Source: Owenia fusiformis | Lineage: Eukaryota > Annelida > Polychaeta > Sabellida > Oweniidae | Assembly (NCBI GenBank): GCA_903813345.2 | Contig: CAIIXF020000001.1 | Span: 3,288,001 to 3,348,000, forward strand | Length of the DNA stretch: 60,000 nucleotides | Direction: 5' to 3' | Part shown: in pieces, positions 22,436 through 33,953 of the stretch | Layout: every line of letters starts with the position of its first letter | How positions within the stretch are numbered: position 1 is the first letter of the stretch | Program-made: the position numbers and the translations under genes | Notes under the pieces: generated by a model | The model's database searches: none | Seen by the model: the letters and a program-made list of their open reading frames with translations, nothing else | What the model was told of the DNA's origin: nothing

Positions 22436-22566
22436 GGGTCACATTTGCTCCGATCCATCTGCCAGCGCCTGGCCGATTGAGTGTTTTGTTCAATATTGTA
22501 TTCAATCTTGAACAAAATACTCAATCAGCCGGGCGCCATAGTGAAAATCGGAGCAAATGTTACCAA
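22436..22566. mobile_element. Small foldback MITE
   Basis: GGTCACATTTGCTCCGAT at the left is the near-exact inverse of ATCGGAGCAAATGTTACC at the right. Inner blocks (GAGTGTTTTGTTCAA with TTGAACAAAATACTC) also pair, so the whole 131 bp folds as one hairpin. Confidence 0.7.
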
Positions 22567-22945
22567 GATATTAACAAGCAACTCAAGTAGCTTTAATCAG
22601 CCAATCTGTATTGCTAATGAGTTTGCCCCCATTGCTCATCTCCTTAGCGAGACGGAAAATATTGGTACGGAGGGGACAGTATCAGCAGCAATACTGAGAA
22701 TACAGAATATTTCCTCTTAGGAATGATCTCCCAGGTAAAATGTATTGACCTAAGATCATATGATAAAAATGTTATAGAATGATCTGTACTCTGTAGTGCA
22801 ATACAGGATGTATTCTGCTCTCGATATTCTCAATTTCGTCTCGTTCCAATACAGAATTTCTTCAAATTATCAAACAAATTATTCAATAAGGTATGATTGG
22901 CAGTCGTATGTCTATGTCAATAATCTGCAAAATGCTAATAAGCCC

Positions 22946-23700
22946 CAGGCGCGTATCGTGGTCATTTTGCAAGGGTACGCCCCCGTATGTGGATGAATAA
23001 TGTGTGAAGATGAATGCGATTTTTGGCGTATGATTTTTTGGCCAAACACCCTCAATGAGAGTTTGTTTTCTCTCTACAGAAGTAATACACTCCCTTAATG
23101 AATTTGCATCGATAATGTTGTCATAGCTGGGGCCATTTCTGCAATAGACGTGGTATTAATTGATTAGTAACCCGTGAATTACAGGCCCCCAAAAATAAAA
23201 ACACTACACCAGACGAAAATAGAGAAAGTCGTCTGCACAAGGTCGTGCGAATTTGGAAATGCTCCACACATAAGGGCTTTATTGGCTTAATCAATGTAGT
23301 TAAAGCTAAATCCACTTATCGTATGGTTTAAATGATTAAATTACTTCTTACATTCAATAATGTCAAGTGATACTCAGGTTAAAACGTACTGAATTTGCTG
23401 ATTTTGAGCGTGTACTCTACCGGGATTCGCCATCATACCCCATACGGCCTTGAAGAAGCGTACAAGAATGACGCAACTCTTTGAATCACGAAAAAATTCG
23501 AATCTTTGAATCACGAAAACAGTGAATGACAATGAGGAAATCGAGAACTTATTCAGTGTTAATACACTTGTACAACAAAGGTTTACACATCATCAAAGAA
23601 AATAACAGTAAAATACTGAATTTCATGTTTTTTCAAAATATTTTTTCAAATTCAAACAGTACGCCTGGGCGTATTTTGCGTACATGACGATACGCGCCTG
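22946..23700. mobile_element. hAT-like non-autonomous element, TSD AGCCC
   Basis: The element begins CAGGCGCGTATCGT and ends ACGATACGCGCCTG, a perfect 14-bp terminal inverted repeat, with AGCCC directly on both sides (22941-22945 and 23701-23705). CAGG..CCTG ends with a 5-bp duplication fit a hAT5-type element. No transposase frame is seen. It splits an older repeat: joining its flanks gives TAATAAGCCCATAT, which recurs in inverted form near 24450. Confidence 0.65.
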
Positions 23701-23705
23701 AGCCC

Positions 23706-24345
23706 ATATCCTCCATCAACCAAGCAACCTCCATCAATGCCCTGAAAAAGTGAAGGCTCAGGCGTATAAGTCACTAGTCCGGCCTAATTTAGAGTATGCC
23801 AGCTCGGCATGGGATCCATACCGACAAAAAGATATTGATATGTTGGAACAGGTACAGAGAAGAGCAGCCAGGTTTGTAACCAAATGTCACTCAAGGGAAC
23901 CAGGCTGCGTCACCAAAGCTCTTCAAGACCTACAGTGGGAGCCACTGAAGGAGCGTCGAGAGGCTGCTAGAGTTTTCCTTTTCTACAAAGGAAAGCAGAA
24001 CCTAGCATCCATCGACGTGCCTCCATACTTCCGCCAACAGATCAATACCAACACTAGGTTGTATCATCCTTCTAAGTTCATACAACCATCAACTAGAACG
24101 GATGCATACAAATTTAGCTATTTCCCTAGGACAATAGCTAAATGGAACACTCTACCTGGTGACATCTTAGACTGTGACAGTCTAAGTAGTTTTAAATCAT
24201 CATACTATGCCTATGTCAATAACTGCAATTAAAAAGGTGTGTTTTTAATATAGATCTATGTTTTAATGTAAATGGTCCCCAGTGCACAGCAACAAGCCTG
24301 CACTACTGGTAAAGAGGGGTGATGTCAACGCGGTAGCCTGACAGT
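23706..24345 (+). pseudogene. LINE fragment: reverse transcriptase C-terminal part (CR1/L2 type)
   Basis: The open stretch to the stop at 24232 encodes the thumb and C-terminal region of a non-LTR retrotransposon ORF2: CPEKVKAQAYKSLVRPNLEY, then SSAWDPYRQKDIDMLEQVQR and AKWNTLPGDILDCDSLSSFK. There is no catalytic FADD box, so the copy is 5'-truncated and dead. Its 3' untranslated part probably runs to about 24345. Its 5' edge lies almost at the hAT-like element, suggesting layered insertions. Confidence 0.8.
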
Positions 24346-24604
24346 CTCCCCAGGTAAAATGAGTTTTAAACCATAGATCTATTTTTAAATGTTAAGGTTT
24401 TAAATTATATTCTATTCAAATTCTATCACTGTTAAATTATATATCTGCTTTATATGGGCTTATTAGCCTTTTGCAGATTATTGACATAGACATATCGTAG
24501 AGTGTAGTCTAACAGTAGTCTAATAGCGCTTGAACACCTTTTACACAGATTGACGCATATTTTACTTTGAAATTAAAAACTCATAGAAATACAAAATGGC
24601 CTAA

Positions 24605-25030
24605 GGGGATGCATCAAAAGATCAATGTCTGATAGAAAACTAAATAAATCTAGTTTAGGGGGGAGGGGGTAAAAGCTATTTCAGTTTGCTATCCGACAAA
24701 TTTCAACTTTTAATTTTTTTGCAATTTTGACTCGAAATGCCTTGGAATGGTTTAAAAATAAAGACTTTACCAGATGCCAGTTCTTCACCAAGATGCATGA
24801 AACATGGAATATTATGTCTATTGTTGTTGGGACATGTTTTAAGAATTATAAATAAGTTATATTACCAGATTACTGCCCCCATGAAAGTCGAAATTGAGTC
24901 GCTAAAACATGTGGAAAGTCCGCAATCAACTTTCATTGTATTTAGATTTGAGGGGGAGGGGGGGGGGGGTCCAACTCAACACTAGATTTATTTAGTTTCC
25001 TATCAGACATTGAACTTTTGATGCCTCCCC
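24605..25030. mobile_element. PIF/Harbinger-like MITE, TSD TAA
   Basis: Terminal inverted repeats of about 50 bp (GGGGATGCATCAAAAG with GATAGAAAACTAAATAAATC, and the inverse at the right) flanked by TAA on both sides. G-rich ends with a TAA/TTA duplication are the Harbinger signature. A poly-G run (about 24951-24970) lies just inside the right end. Confidence 0.7.
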
Positions 25031-25569
25031 TAAAGCATGTCTAATTACTGACCCTTTAACCCTTTTACTGATCACTTATTTTTAGTAGCCTGGACAAAGC
25101 AAAAGTGTGGAAATACAATTTTGAAATGCCTTAATCAGAATAAATGCATACACATACATGTAAATCTAAATGTTAGCAATTGTCCTCTAATATATACCTT
25201 TGTCTGTACATATTTCCACGCTATTTGCTAGTAAGGATCATGCTAAAAACGTCAATCACGCAAGTGTATATTTCGCCGGCCTAGATTTTTCAAGATGGAG
25301 GATGAGAATTGACACTTATTCTCATTCTGAGTTCGTATCAAAGGTCTATGTGTCTACGACTTGCTTTTCCTAGAATATCATCTGTCATAAATGATGGCAC
25401 TAAAATTGATTAATCCATCATAAATAAATTGAAATTAAGAATTGTATATATTTTAATAAAAAATGACGAAACTGATAATTGAATAATGTGTAGCTCTGTA
25501 CGATAATTTCTTCAGCACGTTGTGAAATATTTTTAGAATATTTCTGTGTTTTTAGTTAGATGAGTTGAG

Positions 25570-28500
25570 ATGGAATACATACAACAGCAAAACAATGCCA
25601 GTCTTGGCACAATGTAAGTTAATTTTTACGTTTCATTGGTATTAAAGAAGGGTGTATTCCAAAATATGGAGGGTGTGTGTGACACATTTTTTCTCAGTCA
25701 CTGAGTCAGTGTGCTGTGATAGAAAAATGAAAAAATTGTATTTTTTCGTGCCCATCATTTTATTTTACATCTTTATGCATGCGTATTATCAGTTATCACA
25801 CGTTTCAGCATGATACAGGAAATATTCCACGAAAGGTAATATTGTATCATCCACGAAAGCGAAGCTTGAGTCACCCTATGCAGACAGAGCCTGTGGGAAA
25901 TATTGGGTGGGGCGCAAATGAGTGGAGGGTGCGGAGCTAACGGTCATTTTTGAATTTAAAATTGGGATATTTCTGAAACTAAGCCGTTTTGGGACTTCAA
26001 ATATACCAAGATATGTGTATTTGACACCAAATATCAATAAAATTGTGAAAATAGTAGTGCAATTCATTTTATAGCGACGCAGTATGCCTTAAACATTTCC
26101 CAGACCTATATATTTTGAGACTATCCTTTTAATACTGCGTCCCCAGCATTCATAAAAAATGGTGTTCAAGATACACTACCCATGCAAATTATTTTTGCAT
26201 CTTGGAAGCCAGGCAGTATTTTTATAAAATCACACAGATACTGCCTGGCTTCCAAGATGCAAAAACAATTTGTATAGATAGTGAACATTGAACACCATTT
26301 TTTATGAATGCTGGGGACTCAGTATTAAAAGGATAATTTCAAAATATATAGGTCTGGGAAAGGTTTAAGGCACACTGCGTCGCTATAGAATGAATTGCGC
26401 TACTATTTTCACAATTGTATTGATATTTGGTGTCAAATACACATATCTTGGTATATTTGAAGTCCCAAAACGGCTTAGTTTCTGAAATATCCCAAATTTA
26501 AATTCAAAAATGACCGTTAGCTCCGCACCCTCCGCTCATTTGCTCCGCACCCAATATTTCCCACAGGCTCTGTCTGCATAGGGTGTTGAGTGGTGATACA
26601 TTGTTACCCAAGTGGAATATTTCCTGTATCACATAAGCTGAAACGTGTTATCATCATCATCATCATTTGGTACTGTAGCTGTTAGGCTTGTGTGCCTGTT
26701 GTCGCTAAGCTCTTTTTATATTTATCAGCTAAAAACTGATCGTGATATTTTAATCATTTGAACCACCTGGTCCAAGACACTTTAAGTTTGACAGGTGAGC
26801 TAGGTTAAGCATAGACCCCAAAGATCAGACTTGCAGACTGGTCTTCTTGTTGCAGTACTTCAAGGGTGCGTGCTGTTGTTCCGCCATGCTATACTATGGT
26901 GTAGTGTTTTTCTGACCAGAATTTGTCGAGCCTCGTTTTGAAGGTGGTGATAGAGTCTGAACTTATGACGTTCTCTGGTAGACTATTCCAGTCACTGATT
27001 ACTCTCAAGCTGAAAGTGTTGCTTCTAAGTGAAGTTTTGCAGTGTCTCTTGAATAGTTTTTTTGAATGGCCTCTCGTGGTGGAAGTGGATGACTGGGAAA
27101 ATAAATCAGGGTTTAAGTTGACTAGTCCATTGAATATCTTATAAACTTCTATCATATCACCTCTTTTGCGTCTATAATGTAAAGAGTGTAATTTCAGTTC
27201 CTTCAATCTATAACTATATGCTAGGTCCTTTAGTCTATAAATTAATTTAGTTGTTCTTCTTTGGATTTTTTCAAGCTTTCTTTCATCTGTGATAAATCTA
27301 GGGTGCCATATAAAGTTTCCGTAGTCCAAAACTAGTCTAATTATAGCTTTATATACTTTGATAATACTTTGTTTGTCTATATGTCTAAAAGTCCTTTTAA
27401 TCAGGCCTAGTTTGCTGTTCGCTTTGTTGGCTATTCTTGATATATGACTGTGAAATTTTAATTCATTATCAATTGTGATACCCAAGTCATTTTCCTCTGT
27501 AGTCTCTTGTATTGGTGTGTTGTCTAATGAATATGGTTGATGTACATTTCTGGCTCCTCCTAAGTGAAGTACTTTACATTTGTTGGAATTAAATTTCATT
27601 TGCCAGGTTTCTGTCCATTTAGATAGTGAGTCTATATCATCTTGAAGTGACTTTCTTTGCTCTTGTGTTAAGCTCTCTCCATACAACTTAGTATCATCTG
27701 CGAATATTTTGATTGTATTTTTAACTACTTTGGGGGCGTCGTTGATGTAGATAATGAAGAGACAAGGTCCGATCACGGTTCCTTGAGGCAATCCAGATGA
27801 TACTGGGGCTTCTTCTGACATGTCTCCATTTACTCGGACTCTCTGGGTTCTTCCTGATAGAAAATTAGCTATCCAGCGTTGTAAATTTCCTTGAATTCCA
27901 TATGAATCCAGTTTTTTGATGAGCCTCTGGTGCGGGACAGTGTGATGACGATTTTATCACATGTCTAGGAATTTTGAAGCATTTTGATTTGGTCAGTTAT
28001 GGATTGTGTTCAGAACCCTGTACTCCCGGTAACTACAGTATTATAACTTTTGATTTTGCTTTGAAACAATATGACGTCATACCGTTGTATTCGTACTTGT
28101 TTGTGAAATAGTATGTCGTCATATTGTTTTCCTTAGCTAGGAAGTGATATAACCAGTGACATCACATCATTGCTATTGACTCCGTAGTGATACAGCCCAC
28201 TGTATCACATGAAAATTAGCCAGGTGTCTTGTGATACGGAATATACATCATCACAACTGACCAATCAAAATGTTTAGACACTCCTAATCATGTGATAATA
28301 TGCATTACTACAATCATCAAATTCATATCCTGAGTATATATGTAGTAATAAAAGTTCATTTGTAAAAAAGCATTTTGAAACAGTTCAGCTACCGGCAGGG
28401 CCAGGGAGTGGCGTATGATGTAACATCTGCAAATTAAATATCCGCCGCATCTGTTTGACCGTGCACCTCTTCTTTCTTCAGATTATGCTGTAAGTGTGGA

Positions 28501-31500
28501 GTTTCAATAGCTCCAAATCCTGCCAACATGTGTGTAGGCTGTCTACAGTCAGAGGTCGACATCACAGAAGGAATTCCTAAGTCTGCTACACTTTACTTCT
28601 GTCGTAACTGTGAGAGGTAAAGCACAAATTTGTAATAGTTTACTTAAATTATGGGATAACATTGATTCACAATTTTTGGAGTTTATTTTCAGAACCTCCA
28701 GCGTTCATTTCAAGATGATTATCACTTGTATGACCATGTTACATATAATATATATGTAAATGGGAAGGATGTTCTAGAGTCATTAGATAGTCACACAGAT
28801 TCACAACTGTAAACTTTCTTTTCATTAGGTATCTTCAACCTCCAAGTCAATGGATATCTGCAGCCCTAGAATCAAGGGAACTTCTAGCAGTCTGCTTGAA
28901 GAAATTAAAATCTGGTTTGAGTAAAGTTCGTCTGGTGGATGCTGGCTTTATCTGGACTGAGCCACATTCTAAAAGAATCAAAATGAAACTAGCTGTTCAG
29001 AAAGAGGTAAACAACTGAAGGAAAAATTGAAAAATGAATGTGGAATAATTAGATGAAAGTTAGATGAAGGTTCCTTGTCTCTGAAACAGATCCATCTATC
29101 AGGCAATATCCAGTAAACATAGCCCAACACTAAGTAGTGAACCAACAAAATTGTTGAATCCAAGAATGACATCAGATTTTATTTCTAGGTGAATAATGGT
29201 GCAATTCTTCAGCAAAATTTTGTCGTGGAGTTCACTGTAAACAATCAGATGTGTAATGACTGCCATAAAGTGGAAGCAAAAGACTATTGGAAAGCAGTAG
29301 TACAGCTACGGCAGAAGGTTAGTATGTTCAAAAGATTCAGAAGATACTGTTATAATCTCCAGAGATTTGCAACTATACAAGAATCATTGATATCTTTGCA
29401 GGTTAACTGTCCTCAAAGTATCTTCTGGTTCTTTGTTTAATTGATTTAAGGTAAAACCTGTCTAATCTGAACGCTACTTCATCTAGCCAGAATTATTTAA
29501 ATTAGTAGGTTTTCACATTTATGGTGTCTTACTATGTTAGTCAGTTGTTAACTAAATTGGGACCAAGATAAAGTGTTCACATTTAGAGGTGTTCGGATTA
29601 GAGAGTTGTTTGATTTTGCTGTACATGATTCTGTTCCTGTATTTCAGGCCTCTCACAAGAAGACTTTCTTCTATCTTGAGCAGATGATGTTGAAACACCA
29701 GGCACATAGTAACACCGTTAATATCAAGGAAAACTATGGTAGGTCATTATTGTGTAAACACCATGAAAGAACCTCAGCAAAACTGTGTGATTTTGTAATG
29801 TATCCTGTAGGTCTTTGAAGTGCAAACACCATCAAAGAACCACGGCAAAATTTTGTGATTTTGTCAGTATCCTAAAACATATCCTAGAATTGTCATATGT
29901 TGTCCAAAAATAAGTTTATGTTTTTAAGTTTCTAGTCAAGTTCCTACTTTCTAACAGCCCTGAATTACCGTCCATATTGTCCTTTTCAGTTCTGACATCA
30001 TATCTTCATTGGTATGTCAATGCTCACACATATGTTTGGAATGCTATACATATTACAATGTATTATATACATCTAACAATTGAGGTCTTCATGTTTACTT
30101 GTTTATTTCAGAGGGTTTGGATTTCTTCTTCGCTCAGAAGAATGATGCAAGAAAGTTGACAGAGTTCATACAGCAAGTGGTACCATGCAGGTAGGAACTC
30201 AAAAGTTCAGATCTGATCACACTTGCAATGTATTCCCAATTTCATATATTACTGTTCAATTTCAAATGAGAAAAAATCAAGAAACATCGGATATAATTTT
30301 ATTTGAATACCATTGAATTAACAAATATAGTTTTACTTGTCAGATCATATTTCTATATGTATAAAATATGTATAAGATAAAAAGAACTTCTTGTGATTTT
30401 TTGTGGTATATCTGGTCACACACAGCAGTTAACATCCTCTTAATAAAAACTTGTAGGGCCTATTTGTCAAAAGTCACAAGATATCCTGACACCTCTACTT
30501 CTAAAATAGAGATTATTTCCTTAACACATACAAATAAAACTGTATGTTTCCAGGTATAAAACTGCACAAGAGCTAGTATCACACGATGTGCACAACAATA
30601 CCTATGTATACAAATATACATACTCAGTAGAGATTGTGCCTATATGTAAAGTAAGTATATTTAAAGTATCACTGTATGCATATTTCAATTAAGGGACATG
30701 TTAGGTCTCTGTACAAAATCCAAGTTAATTAGCCAAAACCAGTCATTTTGCTTCCTAATACTCCTCAGGATTTCTAATCAGGAACTGAAGAAAAACATTT
30801 ACATAGCATTATAGAAATTAGCATATTACAACATTTACATTCATTGATCCTAATCGCATTTCACATTGTTACAGTCTGTTATGTTATGTTGCAGGACAAC
30901 ATTGTGTGTCTGTCAACCAAGATGGCCCAGTCACTTGGGAACATCAGTCAGATATGTATCTGCCATAGAGTCACACAGACTCTGCATATCATAGACCCTA
31001 ACACACTGCAGGGTAAGTATTTAGTGTCAAGAACAGGCCTGACAAAGACAAGGAAAACCAAAATCATGTTAGCTGACCTGGAAAAGTCATAGCATTTCAA
31101 AATTATTTTGTTTGTCAATGCCAGGTAAAATGAGATTGGTCAGTGAAATTTCAGTTTATTTCATTATTCAAGTCAAGGAAATTTCAGTTTATTTCATTTT
31201 TCAAGTCAAGGAAATTTCAGTTTATTTCATTATTCAAGTCAAGGAAATTTCAGTTTATTTCATTTTTCAAGTCAAGGAAATTTCGGTTTATATCAATTTT
31301 CAAGTCAAGGAAATTTCGGTTTATTTCAGTTTTCAAGTCAGGGAAATTTCGGTTTATTTCAATTTTCAAGTCAGGGAAATTTCAGTTTATTTCAGTTTTC
31401 AAGTTCATGTATTTTGAATAGATGCCTCACTGTACCTCTATATTACATAATAATTAACTCCTCCACAAATTGATGAAAGACTTCAATATGGATATCAAAA

Positions 31501-33365
31501 TAGAAGTGACATAAACATATGCTTGTTTCAGTTGCTGAGATATCTGGCACCACTTTCTGGAGAGATCCATTCAAGACACTTTGTGCCCCCAAAGATTTTA
31601 CTGAGTACATTATAATGCAGCTTGAATTCATTGAACCCAGCAAGCATCGTCATCCTCTTTCAACCAAGGTAAACTGATGATGATGAGAATAATCTGCAAC
31701 TCTGTGTATTTAAAGATATGTTGCCTTATATGTTACCCTAATATTAGGTGTTACACTCTAGTTAGATTTCACCAGATTAAAAACCCAATAGGATTTAAAA
31801 CATATGTACATGCATAAAGTATGTAGTATTTACAGGATGTAGATGTATACTAGATTCCTACCTATGCTATGTTCTATATATTACAGCATGTGTTAGCAGA
31901 GGTTTGGGTGGTCAAGGCAAGTGAGATAGGTTCCGATGAAGGCCAGTACTTTTGCAAGACACATCTGGGACATTTACTCAATGTAGGCGATTCAGTATTG
32001 GGGTATGTATTTCCAGAATAAAACTATTCACTTACTATTCACCTACTAAAATATATCCAAAACCTAAAGTTTATTAATGACCAGCAAAATAATAAAATGT
32101 TGATGGTATTTGGCCCAATCGGTATGTTATTTCGAAAAACAAAATTTTTTAAGAGTTGTTCAAGTTTCATAATGGATGAAGTGTTGATCTGGTTTCTTAC
32201 TATATACTTCTCTTTATTGTAGGTATGATCTGCGCTTCAGTAATGTTAATGATGCAAATCTTGAGAAAATGTCCCCTGACAGGATACCAGATGTGGTAGG
32301 AACCTGTTTCATATTCTACTCTTGTGATTTGATAGTTACCAAAAGGATCAATTGTTTTATAACTCAAGGCAAGAAAACCTATGTCTATGTTGTAACTTTG
32401 AGTACATGAAACTCATGATGATATTCTTGTTGCTGAATAGTACAGAAGGTTTATGATTGTGTTCTAGCTTGGAGAAAAGAAGGATTACATTTGTATTGTA
32501 GCTTTGAGAAATGATGGTTTATGATTGTGCTTTTAGCTGAGTTATGTAATTGTGTTTTGTAATTTTATCGTATGATTCCTACTGATTTGTAGGTGATAGT
32601 AAAGAAAGTGTACGCAGACAAGGCGAAGCGAAATAGGAAGAGGAACTGGAAGTTGCGTCACATGGATCGTCTTATGGAGGGATCCCAGACCTCAAGTATT
32701 GAAAAGTAAGTCATGTAACGATTATTCAGTTTACAAGCTCAGTTCATTGATAAGTCTGGGCTATACACTTACAATCAGAGCCATTAAATTTTAGCTAACG
32801 ATGAAGTCAGAATTTGACATTTGAATATGGATTGAATACTCTGTAAAAAGTTCTTGGTGTAGTTAACGGATTGTTTGATCCCCAACAAAGATATGTTATA
32901 AACAGGTTTAAAAAACAGGTCATATGAAACATATAAGATATGATTTGTAGACATTTGTACTGTTTTATATAAATAATATTTAATCATTTCAGTCAGTACA
33001 CAGATTTCTTGGAAGATCTGGAAGAGGACCCTGACCTCAGACACAATGTCAACATTTATAAAGGTATGTTGTTTAAATAATCCATTGATGCTCATATAAA
33101 TCATAAATGAACTTGTAGGCAGGCAGTTGTTTGAATTACATTATTAATTAAGGCCAATGAAATATACTAAAATATTCATTTCATCCTCTGATCAGTGTGT
33201 TATTCAAAGACATTTGTGTGTTTTACAGATACTAACAAGATTGCTGTGGATCAGGATGACACAGATGATGAGAATGTTCCAACTGTCAGTCTTCAAGAGA
33301 TGTTGGATGATCTTCACATATCAACTGATGCAACTGGAGAAGAGGGTGCTGAAATGCAAGAGTGA
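25570..33365 (+). CDS. NMD3: NMD3, 60S ribosomal subunit export adaptor (complete, 14 coding exons)
   Basis: Exons: 25570-25613, 28482-28616, 28829-29006, 29189-29317, 29648-29738, 30112-30190, 30554-30650, 30895-31012, 31532-31668, 31887-32002, 32223-32295, 32593-32705, 32993-33063, 33229-33365. All junctions are GT/AG and in phase; the total is 1518 nt, 505 aa (human 503). NMD3 binds the nascent 60S subunit and bridges it to the exportin CRM1. The start MEYIQQQ matches the family MEYM start. Zinc-binding CxxC pairs are visible in LCCKCG, MCVGC, FCRNC and MCNDCH, along with FIWTEPHSKR, WKAVVQLRQK, NIKE, ISHDV-type SHDVHNNTY, DNIVCLSTKMAQSLGN and HLGHLL. The acidic tail has DFLEDLEEDPDLRHNVNIY and SLQEMLDDLH, the region of the export signal. 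AATAAA at 33881-33886 gives a 3' UTR of about 520 nt. Intron 1 (2.9 kb) is loaded with repeats. Confidence 0.95.
25793..26652. repeat. 860-bp near-perfect inverted repeat in NMD3 intron 1
   Basis: The left arm (about 25793-26215) and right arm (about 26225-26652) mirror each other with small differences around a centre near 26222. Outer marks are CACGTTTCAGC..TGATACAGGAAATATTCCAC and its inverse; inner marks are CCAGGCAGTATTT and AGATACTGCCTGG. The arms also contain GGAGGGTGCGGAGCTAACGG in opposite orientations. It probably derives from a foldback transposon. Transcribed with NMD3, it would form a hairpin of about 420 bp. Confidence 0.85.
26654..27950 (-). pseudogene. 5'-truncated LINE with reverse transcriptase (CR1/L2 type)
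   Basis: On the minus strand an open frame runs from about 27947 to 26889. It encodes TVPHQRLIKKLDSYGI, a reverse-transcriptase block SGLPQGTVIGPCLFIIYIND, the catalytic FADDTKLYGES, and C-terminal motifs FIWHPRF..LEKIQRR and WNSLPENVISSDSITTFKTR. About 230 bp of 3' UTR follows, ending in repeated ATG units near 26654, the form of an L2/CR1 tail. The break falls inside the reverse transcriptase, so palm and endonuclease parts are missing and it cannot move by itself. It lies antisense within NMD3 intron 1. The long intact frame suggests a fairly recent insertion. Confidence 0.85.
27942..28314. repeat. Diverged foldback in NMD3 intron 1
   Basis: ATCACATGTCTAGGA..CATTTTGATTTGGTCAGTTATG at the left resembles the inverse of the right end (CAACTGACCAATCAAAATG..ATCATGTGAT). 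An inner hairpin pairs AACAATATGACGTCATAC (about 28066) with GTATGTCGTCATATTGTTT (about 28112). The match is imperfect and limits are approximate. Confidence 0.45.
31141..31407. repeat. 33-bp tandem repeat (8 copies) in NMD3 intron 8
   Basis: Eight near-identical units of GAAATTTCAGTTTATTTC plus CATTATTCAAGTCAAG. Because 33 is a multiple of three and the unit lacks stops in two frames, two plus-strand frames of about 90-100 codons appear, each repeating 11 residues. It lies inside an intron between two well-supported NMD3 exons, so it is not coding. Confidence 0.9.
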
Positions 33366-33953
33366 CGGAGTAGCCGTGGAGATGTGGATTTATGTGGACT
33401 ACCTGATCAAAGACTGGTGTAACGTTGGAGTCATCGATTGTTGAAGAGATCATGGCTTGTAGTTCACAAATACATTGTTGAGAACTAAATATGGAAATAT
33501 TAATTTAAGGCAATAGACAGATATGCATCATATTCAAGGACGAGTCTTGACATTTATAACTGAGGCATTCTGACTTCTGAGGGTTGTATATACCTGTTTA
33601 TAATGGACAGACAAGAAACTGCCAGTGACCTGTTTTGTCTTCCCATTCATACTCAGTGGAGGGTTTTGGGCTATATCACTATATCCAACATTGTCAAATG
33701 GAATGTTTAAGGGATGAACAAAATACTGTTGATTTGTTGAATATAAGAATAGTGTGATTAGTTCACTACAATTATTATTTATCTATGTTATCATTCAATC
33801 TGGCTTCAATGGGCTTGGATATAATCTCCATGTGCTCTCGTACATTGTACATGACCGTACATGTATTATACTAATCTATAAATAAAATATAAACTGCAAT
33901 GCAACCATGCATGTCAACAAGATATGTTATGTATTATATACATATTAGACATA

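Larger units (their letters stand above)
22353..25569. other. Intergenic region between divergent BTB-ZF and NMD3 genes
   Basis: No host gene is visible. It holds a small foldback (22436-22566), a hAT-like element (22946-23700) nested in an older repeat, a LINE fragment (about 23706-24345) and a Harbinger-like MITE (24605-25030). The last 500 bp before the NMD3 start (25037-25569) show no repeat and probably include its promoter. Confidence 0.55.

Noticed and set aside
31112-31421. Two overlapping plus-strand frames of 101 and 92 codons
   Set aside because: They translate the 33-bp tandem repeat in an NMD3 intron; openness follows from unit length and composition.
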